Assembly (NCBI GenBank): GCA_037045055.1
Contig: JBAOHJ010000002.1
Span: 569,528 to 633,527, forward strand
Origin: Phosphoribacter sp037045055
GTDB lineage: Bacteria; Actinomycetota; Actinomycetes; Actinomycetales; Dermatophilaceae
DNA: 64,000 nucleotides
Direction: 5' to 3'
Part shown: positions 16,301-24,335 of the stretch, piece after piece
How the letters are laid out: every line of letters starts with the position of its first letter
Position numbering within the stretch: position 1 is the first letter of the stretch
Made by a program: the position numbers and the translations under genes
Notes under the pieces: generated by a model
What the model was told of the DNA's origin: nothing
What the model saw: the letters and a program-made list of their open reading frames with translations, nothing else
The model's database searches: none

Positions 16301-17300
16301 GGGCGACCTGCGCATCGCCCAGCAGACCCTGTTCGGCACGCGGATCGAGTTGCGGCTGAACGACCCGTCCGACTCCATCCTGGACCGCAAGCTCAGCCAG
16401 ACCCTGACCGCCGACCGGCCGGGCCGCGCCATCACCGGTGACAAGCTCTTCGCGCACGTGGCCTTGCCGGTGCTGGAGGAGGTGCCCAACGAGGACCTGG
16501 CCGAGGCCCTAGAGGCGCTGGCGACCCGGTCCCGGGCGGCACACTCCGGTCCGGGCGCGGCGCCGATCCGGCTGCTGCCGCTGCACCTGCCGGCCGACCA
16601 GCTGTGGGGGGCGCACGTCGAGCCCGAGTCGATCCCGTTCGGCCAGCGCCAGGACAGCATGGACAACGCCCTGTGGGAGCTGCTCGGCGCTGACCAGCAC
16701 CTGTTGGTGTTCGGCGACGCCCGGTGCGGCAAGTCCACCCTGCTGCGCACTCTGGCTCGGGGGTTGGTGGCCCGTTTCACCGACGACGAGCTCATCATCG
16801 CGGTGATGGACACCCGCGGCACCGTGCCGCCGGCGATCCCCGAGGACCACCTCGGTGGCCACGCCCCGTCGGTGCGCGAGGCCCGGGGGCTGGCCCTGGC
16901 CATCGCCAAACAGCTGCAGATGCGCGCGAGCACGCCCGCCGCCGAGCGGGCCGGGCATCCGCGGATCGTCCTGCTGGTCGACGACTACGACATCCTCGAC
17001 GCCGGTGGGGCCAACCCGCTCGAGCCGTTGGTCCCGCATCTGCCGTCGGCCCGGGACCTGGCCTTCCACGTCGTGCTCACCCGCCCGGTCAGCGGGGTCA
17101 ACCGGGCCCTGTTCGGTCACACCCTGCAGGCGATCCGCGACACGTCGGGGTCGCTGTTCGTCATGTCCGGCGACCGCAGCGAGGGGCAGATCGTGCCGGG
17201 CATCCGGGCCCAGCAGCTGCCCCCCGGTCGCGGCCAGTTCCTGCGCCGCGCCGAGCCCCCGTTCCTGGTCCAGGTCGCCATGGACCCGCCCCAGGCCTGA
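13359..17300 (+). CDS. eccC: Type VII secretion motor ATPase EccC (three FtsK/SpoIIIE domains)
   Basis: 1313 aa, a full-length unsplit EccC. Two transmembrane helices lie at about residues 40-90. ATPase domain 1 has Walker A GATGSGKS (about residue 493) and Walker B FVVIDEFGEL; domain 2 has GAPQSGRTT (about 834) with Arg replacing the Walker lysine and LIDGFGT; domain 3 has GDARCGKST (about 1119) and LLVDDYD. It powers export of WXG100 substrates, which bind domain 3. GTG start in a GTGA overlap with the MinD-like gene. Domains 1 and 3 look catalytically competent and domain 2 looks weakened. Confidence 0.95.
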   Translation: MTTRLVHRPGRVTRPISRPEPRLLDAPPPVAEGGGGALPTQLVLPLLGGLTSVTMMVVMRNGQKIFLLIAAVVLVVALATGLFMVLSSRGQQLRQRAHARDLYLDHLERLRVDLDAQRDAALAQAQVLHPPTHLLPTVLRSPARLWERRGGDPDFGLLRVGVADQPWLALTLPGPQSPTQPHDPALLAQTELLVAEMSVVPDLPVVVDLDSVGTAAIVGPRQDCLYAARTLLAHAAAWHCPDDLHIALVVPPAHVADWAGVDQLPHLIAGRLVDGPVPARRIAPTLPALARLLGSEIVDRLQAATTQRRAGGGRVSLPTRLLVVVDGESGLAPILPSPDPELTLADLGITVLHLVRDRLEEPGDVGVRLTLRPDGGVLENPGGHEQSGPRSVGGIRVDRTGHDTLVALARHLAPLRLTRTVHQVSDGHTLGDVFDLLGFASVDRLVPEQLWQPRSATDFLRVPLGYDDHGVPLSLDLKESAQLGMGPHGICIGATGSGKSELLRTIILGLALHHPPEDLAMILVDYKGGAAFSPFATLPHVAGLIDNLADDAQLTERARQSIQGEVVRRQQQLKDAGHLSSIGHYRRLRATDRPDLAPMPHLFVVIDEFGELLTAEPEFTDLFLQIGRIGRSIGVHLLLSSQRIEAGRLRGLDTYLSYRIGLRTFSEAESQVVLETKDAFHLPPLPGYGYLKVDTSVYQRFRAGYVSGRVDPEPVPDEPLDDERPQPLLLPTYNTIAAGQGSDAAEVSLQPPAFEVERTLVEATVERLRVAGRDVRPVWLPPLPERMGLDRVVGEPRHTDLGAIMGLVDDPTHQDQSAWVLDLARSGGHVAVIGAPQSGRTTVLRTLAVSLALTHRPEQVSIYGMDATGSGLARIEGFPHVGGVATRAHGDRMRRLIEELNGMLAERERAFQSLDVDSLEQLRRLHAQGRLPRLPSADVVVLIDGFGTLRSDFEELMDPLGDLIAKGGSFGIHFVVTLNRWGDLRIAQQTLFGTRIELRLNDPSDSILDRKLSQTLTADRPGRAITGDKLFAHVALPVLEEVPNEDLAEALEALATRSRAAHSGPGAAPIRLLPLHLPADQLWGAHVEPESIPFGQRQDSMDNALWELLGADQHLLVFGDARCGKSTLLRTLARGLVARFTDDELIIAVMDTRGTVPPAIPEDHLGGHAPSVREARGLALAIAKQLQMRASTPAAERAGHPRIVLLVDDYDILDAGGANPLEPLVPHLPSARDLAFHVVLTRPVSGVNRALFGHTLQAIRDTSGSLFVMSGDRSEGQIVPGIRAQQLPPGRGQFLRRAEPPFLVQVAMDPPQA

Positions 17301-17535
17301 CCCTGCCGCTGGAGCCGGTCTGCCGCGGAGCCGGCGTGCGCGGCATACCGGCTCTGCAGCCCGGTGACGTCGGGGTGCGGCGTACGTCACGCACCCAATG
17401 AACGGGGTGTCCCTTGCGGGGGTCAGGTACGGGCCCGACCCTGGTCCTGGGCCGAGGGCGCCGCGAGGGTCGGACACACCCTGCGCCGGGTCCGTCCGGC
17501 CAGACCCCCCGCACACAACGAAGTGGAGACCTGGG
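17301..17535. other. Intergenic region upstream of pobA
   Basis: 235 bp without a gene. It holds one GGCATAC copy (17342-17348). Two inverted GTGTCC / GGACAC half-sites lie near 17407 and 17475, about 60 bp apart, a possible spaced operator for pobA induction, although no PobR-type regulator gene is adjacent. No hairpin terminator is clear after eccC. Confidence 0.4.
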
Positions 17536-18729
17536 ATGAGCGACCGCGTGATCGAGAAGACGACCGTCGGGATCGTCGGTGCCGGACCGGCCGGCCTGAT
17601 GCTGGCCCACCTGCTGGCCAAGGCCGGCGTCGACACCGTCGCCATCGACGATCGCACCCGGGAGCTCATCGAGACCACGCACCGGGCCGGCATCCTCGAG
17701 GCCCAGGCGGTGCGGATGCTGCTCGACGAGGGGGTCTCCGACCGCATCCTGCGCGACGGCTACGAGCACGAGGGCATCTTCCTGCGGTTCAACGGCGAGA
17801 GCCACCGGATCGACTTCAAGAAACTGGTCAACGAGTCGGTGTGGCTCTACCCGCAGCAGGACGTGTTCATCGACCTCGCCGACGCCCGGGCCCGTGACGG
17901 CGGCACGGTCTACTTCGGCATCACCGGCACGCAGGTGGAGGGCGTCGAGGGCGACCGCCCGGTCATCCGGTTCACCGACGCCGACGGGGTGGACCGGGAG
18001 ATCCACTGCGAGATCGTCGTCGGGTCCGACGGGTCCCGCTCGATCTGCCGCAACCTCGTGCCCGAGGCCAAGCGCAACCAGTTCTTCCGGGAGTACCCCT
18101 TCGCGTGGTTCGGCATCCTCTGCGAGGCGCCGTTCAGCGCGCCCGAGCTCATCTACAACCACTCCGACCGCGGGTTCGCGCTGATCAGCCAGCGCACCCC
18201 GTCGGTGCAGCGGATGTACTTCCAATGCGACCCGAAGGAGAACGTCGACGACTGGTCCGAGGACCGGATCTGGTCGGAGTTCCAGGCGCGCCTGGCCGGG
18301 CCGGACGGCTTCCAGCTCAAGGAGGGCCCGATCTTCGAGAAGACCGTGCTGATCTTCCGGTCGTTCGTCCAGGAGACCATGCGCTGGGGTCGGGTGGTGC
18401 TGGCCGGGGACGCCGGGCACACCGTGCCGCCCACCGGTGCCAAGGGCCTCAACCTCGCCTTCAACGACGTGCGGCTGCTGGCTCCGGCGATCGTCAAGGC
18501 GCTGGAGACCAAGAACATGGACGTGCTGGACGAGTACCCGCCCAAGGCCCTGGAGCGGATCTGGAAGGCCCAGCACTTCTCGTACTGGATGACCCAGATG
18601 CTGCACCGTCCGATCGACGCCACCGACTTCGACGTGCGCCGGCAGGTGGGCGAGTTGCTCATGGTCACCCGCTCCCCGCACGGCTCGACCTACCTCGCCG
18701 AGGCGTACACCGGCTGGCCGGACGCCTGA
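17536..18729 (+). CDS. pobA: 4-hydroxybenzoate 3-monooxygenase
   Basis: 397 aa, the usual size of PobA (about 394). FAD/NAD(P)H-dependent hydroxylase converting 4-hydroxybenzoate to protocatechuate, feeding the beta-ketoadipate pathway. N-terminal Rossmann GxGxxG (VGIVGAGPAGL), then HRAGILEAQAV, the mid-domain DG motif (VGSDGSRSICR) and the second FAD motif (LAGDAGHTVPPTGAKGLNLA) with the substrate-contacting proline loop. Isolated from other aromatic-catabolism genes here. ATG chosen; GGAGACCTGGG precedes it. Confidence 0.95.
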   Translation: MSDRVIEKTTVGIVGAGPAGLMLAHLLAKAGVDTVAIDDRTRELIETTHRAGILEAQAVRMLLDEGVSDRILRDGYEHEGIFLRFNGESHRIDFKKLVNESVWLYPQQDVFIDLADARARDGGTVYFGITGTQVEGVEGDRPVIRFTDADGVDREIHCEIVVGSDGSRSICRNLVPEAKRNQFFREYPFAWFGILCEAPFSAPELIYNHSDRGFALISQRTPSVQRMYFQCDPKENVDDWSEDRIWSEFQARLAGPDGFQLKEGPIFEKTVLIFRSFVQETMRWGRVVLAGDAGHTVPPTGAKGLNLAFNDVRLLAPAIVKALETKNMDVLDEYPPKALERIWKAQHFSYWMTQMLHRPIDATDFDVRRQVGELLMVTRSPHGSTYLAEAYTGWPDA

Positions 18730-18744
18730 GCGTCCGACGCCGCG

Positions 18745-18770
18745 GGGCCCGTCGCACCAGCGGCGGGCCC
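18745..18770 (+). terminator. Hairpin downstream of pobA
   Basis: Perfect 7-bp stem GGGCCCG/CGGGCCC with a 12-nt loop, 15 nt after the pobA stop. No T-tract follows, which is common in high-GC actinobacteria. Confidence 0.45.
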
Positions 18771-19010
18771 GTGCGGTATGCCGTGCCGCGACCCGTCGGT
18801 AGCGCTTCGGGTGTGCCGTCGCGAGCCCGGACGGCATCCCGGCCCGAGCCCCGGACGACATCCCTGCTGCCTGTGACGGCATACCCGCTGCGTGTGGCAG
18901 AACGCGCGCTCTGGAGCGCGTCATGCCACACATTGACCGATCTGCCCAACGTCGTCACCGCTGGGCGAGCCACCCGGGTCCCCGGCAGCGCCAGGCCGCT
19001 GCCTACTGGG

Positions 19011-19802
19011 TCACAGCCAGTCGACGCGGTCGACCAGCACGGCATACCCGACGAAGGCGACGACGTCGATGAGGGCATGCGCGGCGACCAGCGGCCCCAC
19101 CCGGCCGGTGCGCCGCCACACCAGCGCGAACACCACACCCATGACGACGTTGCCGACGAACCCGCCGAACCCTTGGTAGAGGTGATACGCCCCCCGCACC
19201 AGGGCCGACGCCGCCACGGCATACCGCCAGCGCCACCCGGCCTGGCCCAGCCGGGTGAGCAGGTAGCCGACGACGACGACCTCCTCGAGGACCGCGTTCT
19301 GGACGGCGGACAGCACGAGCACGGGGACCGTCCACCAGGCAGCGGCGAGGTTCGCGGCGGCGACCTGGGTGTTGAGCCCGAGCGTCCGGGCGGCGAGGTA
19401 GAGCGCCAGGCCGGGCAGACCGATGGCCGCGGCCAGCCCGGCGCCGCGCCCCAGGTCGGAGCCGGGGCGTCGCAGATCCAGGCCGAGCAGTCGCCACGGC
19501 GGCTGCGCGGCGGGTCGGGCCACGTGCGCGAGCAGATACCCCACCAGCGCCACCGGGACGAGAGCCAGGCCGATGCCGACGAGCTGATAGGCCAGGTCCA
19601 GCCACGGCCGCTCGGGGGTCACCGACGTGTTGAGCGAGGACGTCTGCTGGGCCAGCGGTGTCGGGCGGGTCAGTCGCTCGACGATCCGCAACAGCGACCA
19701 GACCGCCGACGCGCCCAGCGACAGACCCAGCACGACGAGGATCTCGGCATGCACCACCCGCCGCGGGACGCCGGGGTCGTCGGGGGAGCGCACAGGCGCC
19801 AT
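19011..19802 (-). CDS. CPBP family intramembrane glutamic endopeptidase
   Basis: 263 aa with about seven hydrophobic segments. The ABI/CPBP motifs are present: paired glutamates in VLEEVVVVGYLL (motif 1), a histidine in RGAYHLYQG (motif 2) and AAHALID near the C-terminus (motif 3). Members are membrane proteases of the Rce1 type; substrate unknown. The start at 19802 leaves a 41-bp gap to the divergent rsmI. Confidence 0.88.
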   Translation of the reverse strand: MAPVRSPDDPGVPRRVVHAEILVVLGLSLGASAVWSLLRIVERLTRPTPLAQQTSSLNTSVTPERPWLDLAYQLVGIGLALVPVALVGYLLAHVARPAAQPPWRLLGLDLRRPGSDLGRGAGLAAAIGLPGLALYLAARTLGLNTQVAAANLAAAWWTVPVLVLSAVQNAVLEEVVVVGYLLTRLGQAGWRWRYAVAASALVRGAYHLYQGFGGFVGNVVMGVVFALVWRRTGRVGPLVAAHALIDVVAFVGYAVLVDRVDWL

Positions 19803-19843
19803 GCTAGGCAGTCCGCCCGGGCCGGACCTGGGACAATGCCGCC

Positions 19844-20680
19844 ATGGACGCCGGGATGCTCGTGCTCGCGGCCACCCCGATCGGCGAACCGCGAGACGCG
19901 GCGCCCCGGCTGGCCGGCGAGCTCGCGCAGGCCGACGTCGTGGCCGCCGAGGACACCCGCCGGCTGCGGCGTCTGGTCGCGGACCTCGGCGTGACCCCGA
20001 GCGGGCGGGTGCTGAGCTACCACGAGCACAACGAGGCGGCCCGCACGGCAGAGCTCGTCGAGCGGCTGCGCGCCGGCGAGCGGGTCGTGCTGGTCTCGGA
20101 CGCCGGCATGCCGTCGGTGTCCGACCCCGGGTACCGCCTCGTGGCCGCCGCGGCCTCGGCCGGCATCCCGGTGACCTGCGTCCCCGGGGCCAGCGCCGTG
20201 CTCGTCGCGCTGGCGGTCAGCGGTCTGCCGACGGATCGGTTCTGTTTCGAGGGGTTTCTGCCGCGGCGCCCCGGCGAGCGGCGGCGGGCCCTGGGCCGGC
20301 TCGCCGACGAGCCGCGCACCATGGTGTTCTTCGAGGCGGCCCGGCGGGTGCCGCAGACGCTGGCCGATCTGGCCGCGGCATTCGGCCGGCAGCGGCCGGC
20401 GGCGGTATGCCGCGAGCTGACCAAGGTGCACGAGCAGGTGCGTCGGGGGACTCTGGGCGAGCTGTCCGAATGGGCGGCGGCCGGAGTCCTGGGCGAGGTG
20501 ACCCTCGTGGTCGCCGGCGGCCCCCGCGCGCCCCGCGCGGATCTCGCGCAGGTGGTCGCGCAGGTGCGTCACCGGGTCGAGGGCGGGGAGCGGCTCAAGG
20601 ACGTGTGCACCGAGCTGGCCGCGGCCACCGGGCTGCCCGGGCGCGAGCTGTATGCCGCCGCCGTCGCCCTCCGGGACTGA
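19844..20680 (+). CDS. rsmI: 16S rRNA (cytidine1402-2'-O)-methyltransferase RsmI
   Basis: 278 aa, SAM-dependent tetrapyrrole-methylase fold. Motifs visible: LAATPIGEPRD at the N-terminus (the usual T-P-I-G-N-xx-D with E for N), VVAAEDTRR, LVSDAGMPSVSDPG and VPGASAVLVALAVSGLPTDRFCFEGFLPR. Methylates the ribose of C1402 in the decoding centre together with RsmH. Convergent with the SRPBCC gene, with 67 bp between them. Confidence 0.95.
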   Translation: MDAGMLVLAATPIGEPRDAAPRLAGELAQADVVAAEDTRRLRRLVADLGVTPSGRVLSYHEHNEAARTAELVERLRAGERVVLVSDAGMPSVSDPGYRLVAAAASAGIPVTCVPGASAVLVALAVSGLPTDRFCFEGFLPRRPGERRRALGRLADEPRTMVFFEAARRVPQTLADLAAAFGRQRPAAVCRELTKVHEQVRRGTLGELSEWAAAGVLGEVTLVVAGGPRAPRADLAQVVAQVRHRVEGGERLKDVCTELAAATGLPGRELYAAAVALRD

Positions 20681-20747
20681 CCGGGTCGACGGACGGGCCC
20701 GGCGGCGCCGGCTCGGGCGGACCGGGGTGGCAGGTCCGGGGACCGGC

Positions 20748-21209
20748 TCAGCGGGCGGTGCGCTCGGCGGTGCGCTTGAGCGCGGCCAGGGTGAGCCGGA
20801 TACCGCGCCGGTTGCGGGCCACCCGGTCGCCGATCACCCGGTCCGACATCGCCCGGGTCACCTTGGCGCGCAGGTCGGTCCACTGCTCGGCCACCGTGCA
20901 GCCCACGCCGTCGTCGTCGGGGGCGATGAAGTACTCCCACCGGGAGATCCGCATCGGGCCGATGGCGATCTCGAAGGCCAGGTGCCCCGGGTCGGCCGCC
21001 GTGATCGTGCCCAGGGTGAACCACTGCAAGGTCCCGACGCGGTTGTGGCCGATGAACTTCGCCCCCGTGACCGGCCCGGTGGCCCCGCCGCGCCAGGACA
21101 CCCGGTCGCACTCCGGTGACCACTCGCCCATCCTGGGCAGGTCCGAGATCATCTCGTAGACCAGGGGCGCCGGAGCGTCGATGTGGATGGTGTCGCGCAG
21201 GTCGGCCAT
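20748..21209 (-). CDS. SRPBCC (START/polyketide-cyclase-like) family protein
   Basis: 153 aa, soluble helix-grip fold. The N-terminus (DTIHIDAPAPLVYEMISDLPRMGEWSPE) is characteristic of the polyketide cyclase/dehydrase group, with the middle strands GTLQWFTLGTI and the long C-terminal helix. Ligand unknown. The ATG at 21209 follows GAGGATGAGGGA; a longer ORF to 21332 would add an Arg-rich stretch that does not belong to the fold. Confidence 0.85.
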   Translation of the reverse strand: MADLRDTIHIDAPAPLVYEMISDLPRMGEWSPECDRVSWRGGATGPVTGAKFIGHNRVGTLQWFTLGTITAADPGHLAFEIAIGPMRISRWEYFIAPDDDGVGCTVAEQWTDLRAKVTRAMSDRVIGDRVARNRRGIRLTLAALKRTAERTAR

Positions 21210-21376
21210 TCCCTCATCCTCGTCCACCCGGCGAGCCTCTCGGCGGCGCCCCCCGTGTGATGCGCCGCGCACCCGCGCATCCCCCCCGTCTGGCCTCGGC
21301 GAGGACGCCTGCGTCCCAGGCGCGGGCGGCATACCGAGTCGGACCGCCGTGGGGCGGGCGCCCCTAGGATCGGCCC

Positions 21377-23191
21377 ATGAGCAAGGTCCTGTCCGCCGTC
21401 GCCTGGCCGTACGCCAACGGCCCGCGCCACCTCGGCCATGTCGCCGGGTTCGGCGTGCCCTCCGACGTGTTCAGCCGGTACATGCGGATGGCCGGTCACG
21501 ACGTGCTCATGGTCAGCGGCACGGACGAGCACGGCACGCCGATCCTCGTGCAGGCCGAGGCGGCGGGAGTGACCCCTCGGGAGCTGGCCGACCGGTTCAA
21601 CCGGGTCATCGCCCAGGACCTCGCCGACCTGGGCCTGGCCTACGACCTGTTCACCCGCACCACGACGGGCAACCACCACGCCGTGTCGCAGGAGCTGTTC
21701 CTCGGCAACCACGCCAACGGCTACCTGGTCGAGGGCACCCAGCTCGTCGCGATCAGCCCGTCGACCGGGCGCACCCTGCCCGATCGCTACATCGAGGGCA
21801 CCTGCCCGATCTGCGGCTACGCCGAGGCCCGTGGCGACCAGTGCGACAACTGCGGCAACCAGATGGACCCGGTCGAGCTCATCGAGCCCCGCTCGAAGAT
21901 CGACGGCGAGACACCGCGATTCGAGCAGACCAGCCACTTCTTCCTCGACCTGCCCGCACTGGCGCAGGCACTGGGCGCGTGGCTCGACGGGCGTGAGGCG
22001 TCCGGCACCTGGCGGCCCAACGTCATCCGGTTCTCCCGCAACCTGCTCGACGACGTCCGGCCCCGGCCGATGACCCGGGACATCGACTGGGGCATCGCGG
22101 TGCCGCTGCCCGGCTGGCGCGACAACCCCACCAAGAAGCTCTACGTCTGGTTCGACGCGGTCATCGGCTACCTCTCGGCCTCGATCGAGTGGGCCCGACG
22201 CACCGGCGACCCCGAGGCCTGGCGGGCGTGGTGGAACGACCCGGAGGCGGTGTCCTACTACTTCCAGGGCAAGGACAACATCACCTTCCACGCCCAGATC
22301 TGGCCGGCCGAGCTGCTCGGGTATGCCGGTCTCGGGGCGCGCGGGGGCAGCCCCGGGGCGGCATACGGGGTCCTGAACCTGCCCACCGAGGTCGTGGCCA
22401 GCGAGTTCATGACGATGGAGGGAAAGCAGCTGTCCACCAGCCGCGGGCACGTCATCTACGTGCGCCACGTGCTGGAGCACTACGGGCCGGACGCGTTGCG
22501 GTACTTCATCTGCGCGGCCGGGCCGGAGAGCCAGGACAGCGACTTCACCTGGGCGGAGTTCGTCCAGCGCAACAACGCCGAGCTCGTCGCCGGATGGGGC
22601 AACCTGGTGCACCGGACCGCGACGATGATCCACCGCTCCTTCGGGGCGATCCCGCCGGCCGGGGCGCTGCAGCCGGGGGACGAGGACCTGCTGGCGAGCG
22701 TCCGGGGCGGGTTCGCGACGGTGGGCGGGCTCATCGAGCGGCACCGGTTCAAGGCCGGGATCGGCGAGGTGATGCGGCTGGTCGGCGAGGTCAACGCCTA
22801 CATCTCCCGGACCGAGCCGTTCAGGCTCACGGCGCCCGAGCAGCGCGACCGCCTCGGCACGGTGCTGCACGTGGTGGCCCAGGCGGTGAGCGACCTCGCG
22901 ACGATGAGCGCGCCGTTCCTGCCGCACGGCGCCAACCGGGTGCACCGGGTGCTCGGCGGCGAGGGCGATCTCGTGCCGATGCCCGCGCTGCACGAGGTGG
23001 CCGACCTCGACGGCGGGCCGTCCTACCCGGTGGTCACCGGCGACTACTCGGCGACCCCGCGGTGGGAGAGCCGCCCGGTGGTCGTCGGCACGCCGATCGC
23101 GGCCCCGACGCCGGTGTTCGCGAAGTTCGACCCGTCCGTCGTGCAGACCGAGATCGACCGGATGCACGCAGAGGCAGGGCCCGACAGGTGA
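21377..23191 (+). CDS. metG: Methionine--tRNA ligase
   Basis: 604 aa, class I synthetase. The HIGH-equivalent is PRHLGHVAG near residues 15-23; the zinc knob has CPICG...CDNCG (about residues 137-158); the KMSKS loop appears as GKQLSTSRG; the anticodon-binding helical domain follows. No C-terminal tRNA-binding (EMAP) domain is present, as in many actinobacterial enzymes. The start of tatD overlaps its stop (GTGA). A GGCATAC copy lies in the upstream gap and two more in the coding region. Confidence 0.97.
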   Translation: MSKVLSAVAWPYANGPRHLGHVAGFGVPSDVFSRYMRMAGHDVLMVSGTDEHGTPILVQAEAAGVTPRELADRFNRVIAQDLADLGLAYDLFTRTTTGNHHAVSQELFLGNHANGYLVEGTQLVAISPSTGRTLPDRYIEGTCPICGYAEARGDQCDNCGNQMDPVELIEPRSKIDGETPRFEQTSHFFLDLPALAQALGAWLDGREASGTWRPNVIRFSRNLLDDVRPRPMTRDIDWGIAVPLPGWRDNPTKKLYVWFDAVIGYLSASIEWARRTGDPEAWRAWWNDPEAVSYYFQGKDNITFHAQIWPAELLGYAGLGARGGSPGAAYGVLNLPTEVVASEFMTMEGKQLSTSRGHVIYVRHVLEHYGPDALRYFICAAGPESQDSDFTWAEFVQRNNAELVAGWGNLVHRTATMIHRSFGAIPPAGALQPGDEDLLASVRGGFATVGGLIERHRFKAGIGEVMRLVGEVNAYISRTEPFRLTAPEQRDRLGTVLHVVAQAVSDLATMSAPFLPHGANRVHRVLGGEGDLVPMPALHEVADLDGGPSYPVVTGDYSATPRWESRPVVVGTPIAAPTPVFAKFDPSVVQTEIDRMHAEAGPDR

Positions 23192-24024
23192 ACCGCCCGC
23201 CGCTGCCCGACCCCCTGCCGCTGCCCGTCGTCGACAACCACCTGCACCTAGACCACGTCCGCGAAGGGGACCCGCCGCTGGACCTGCCCACCGCGCTGGC
23301 CGAGGCCGCCGCGGTCGGGGTGCCGCGCATGGTGCAGATCGGCTGCGACCTGCCCGGGGCCCGCGCGACCGTCGACATGGTCGACCGGTATGCCGCCTTG
23401 CTCGGCGGAGTCTCGTTGCACCCTAACGAGGTTCCCCGGTTGGCCGCCCGCGGGGCGCTGGCCGAGGCGCAGACCGAGATCGAGGCCCTGGCCACCGCGC
23501 ACCCGCGGGTCCGGGTGATCGGCGAGACCGGTCTGGACTACTTCCGGACCGGACCGGACGGCATACCGGCTCAGCAGGAGGCCTTCCGCTGGCACATCGA
23601 CCTGGCCAAACGCACCGGCAAGGTCCTGCAGATCCACGACCGGGAGGCGCACCAGGACACCCTGCGGATCCTCGCCGAGGAGGGGGCGCCCGAGCGGACC
23701 GTGCTGCACTGCTTCTCCGGGGGGCTGGACATGGCCCGCGAGGCCATCGACCGCGGGTACCTGCTCTCCTTTGCCGGCCCGGTGACCTTCCGCGGCTCGT
23801 CGGCGCTGCGCGACGTGCTCGCGGCGACCCCCCTGGAGCAAGTGCTCGTCGAGACCGACGCGCCCTACCTCGCGCCGCACCCGTGGCGGGGGAGGACCAA
23901 CGCCTCCTGGCTCGTCCCGGTGACCGTGCGGGTGATGGCCGGGGTGCTCGGCGTGGCCCTGCCGACGCTGTGCGCGGCGCTCATGGCGACCAGCGAGCGC
24001 GTCTACGGCCCGTGGGAGCCCTGA
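23188..24024 (+). CDS. tatD: TatD family metal-dependent deoxyribonuclease
   Basis: 278 aa amidohydrolase-fold TIM barrel. Metal ligands are visible: VDNHLHLD (H-x-H), GETGLDYF (Glu), QIHDREAH (His), LHCFSGG (His) and LVETDAPYLAPHPWRG (Asp). 3'-5' exonuclease involved in DNA repair and turnover. GTG start in a GTGA overlap with metG, with GAGGCAGGG as ribosome site. The metG-tatD-rpfB order is conserved in Actinobacteria. Confidence 0.94.
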   Translation: MNRPPLPDPLPLPVVDNHLHLDHVREGDPPLDLPTALAEAAAVGVPRMVQIGCDLPGARATVDMVDRYAALLGGVSLHPNEVPRLAARGALAEAQTEIEALATAHPRVRVIGETGLDYFRTGPDGIPAQQEAFRWHIDLAKRTGKVLQIHDREAHQDTLRILAEEGAPERTVLHCFSGGLDMAREAIDRGYLLSFAGPVTFRGSSALRDVLAATPLEQVLVETDAPYLAPHPWRGRTNASWLVPVTVRVMAGVLGVALPTLCAALMATSERVYGPWEP

Positions 24025-24335
24025 GCGGCGTCGGCCGCCGAGGGGTTTCGGGGCCCGGCGCATCCCGCGGCCCATCACGCGGTGTATCCCGTGGCGCGCG
24101 ACGAGTGGCGAGAGAGCGGCATACCGGCGCTTCATTTGGCTCATCAGTCACTTTGGTCACATCAGCCTCTCCCGCCGTTATCGAAACTTGACCTTCCGCG
24201 GGGGTGCAGGGCACGGTAGTTGACGAGTCAGCCGGAAGCACCTCTCCGCCGCAGGGCGTTCGCGCCCCGGTCTGCCGCATCGACGCGGCCCTCGGGAGGG
24301 GTCCGTGAGCCGGGACCTCGGACCATCGGAGCACC
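24025..24335. other. Intergenic leader between tatD and rpfB
   Basis: 311 bp without a gene. It holds a GGCATAC copy (24118-24124) and an AT-richer stretch (about 24130-24190). TTGACC at 24188-24193 could be a -35 element but no well-spaced -10 follows. The length suggests a regulated, untranslated rpfB leader. A c-di-AMP riboswitch is known upstream of some actinobacterial rpf genes, but its conserved elements are not recognisable here. Confidence 0.45.

Noticed and set aside
24025..24335. Possible c-di-AMP (ydaO) riboswitch upstream of rpfB
   Set aside because: Known for some actinobacterial rpf genes, but the conserved elements could not be recognised in the leader; a covariance-model search would decide.
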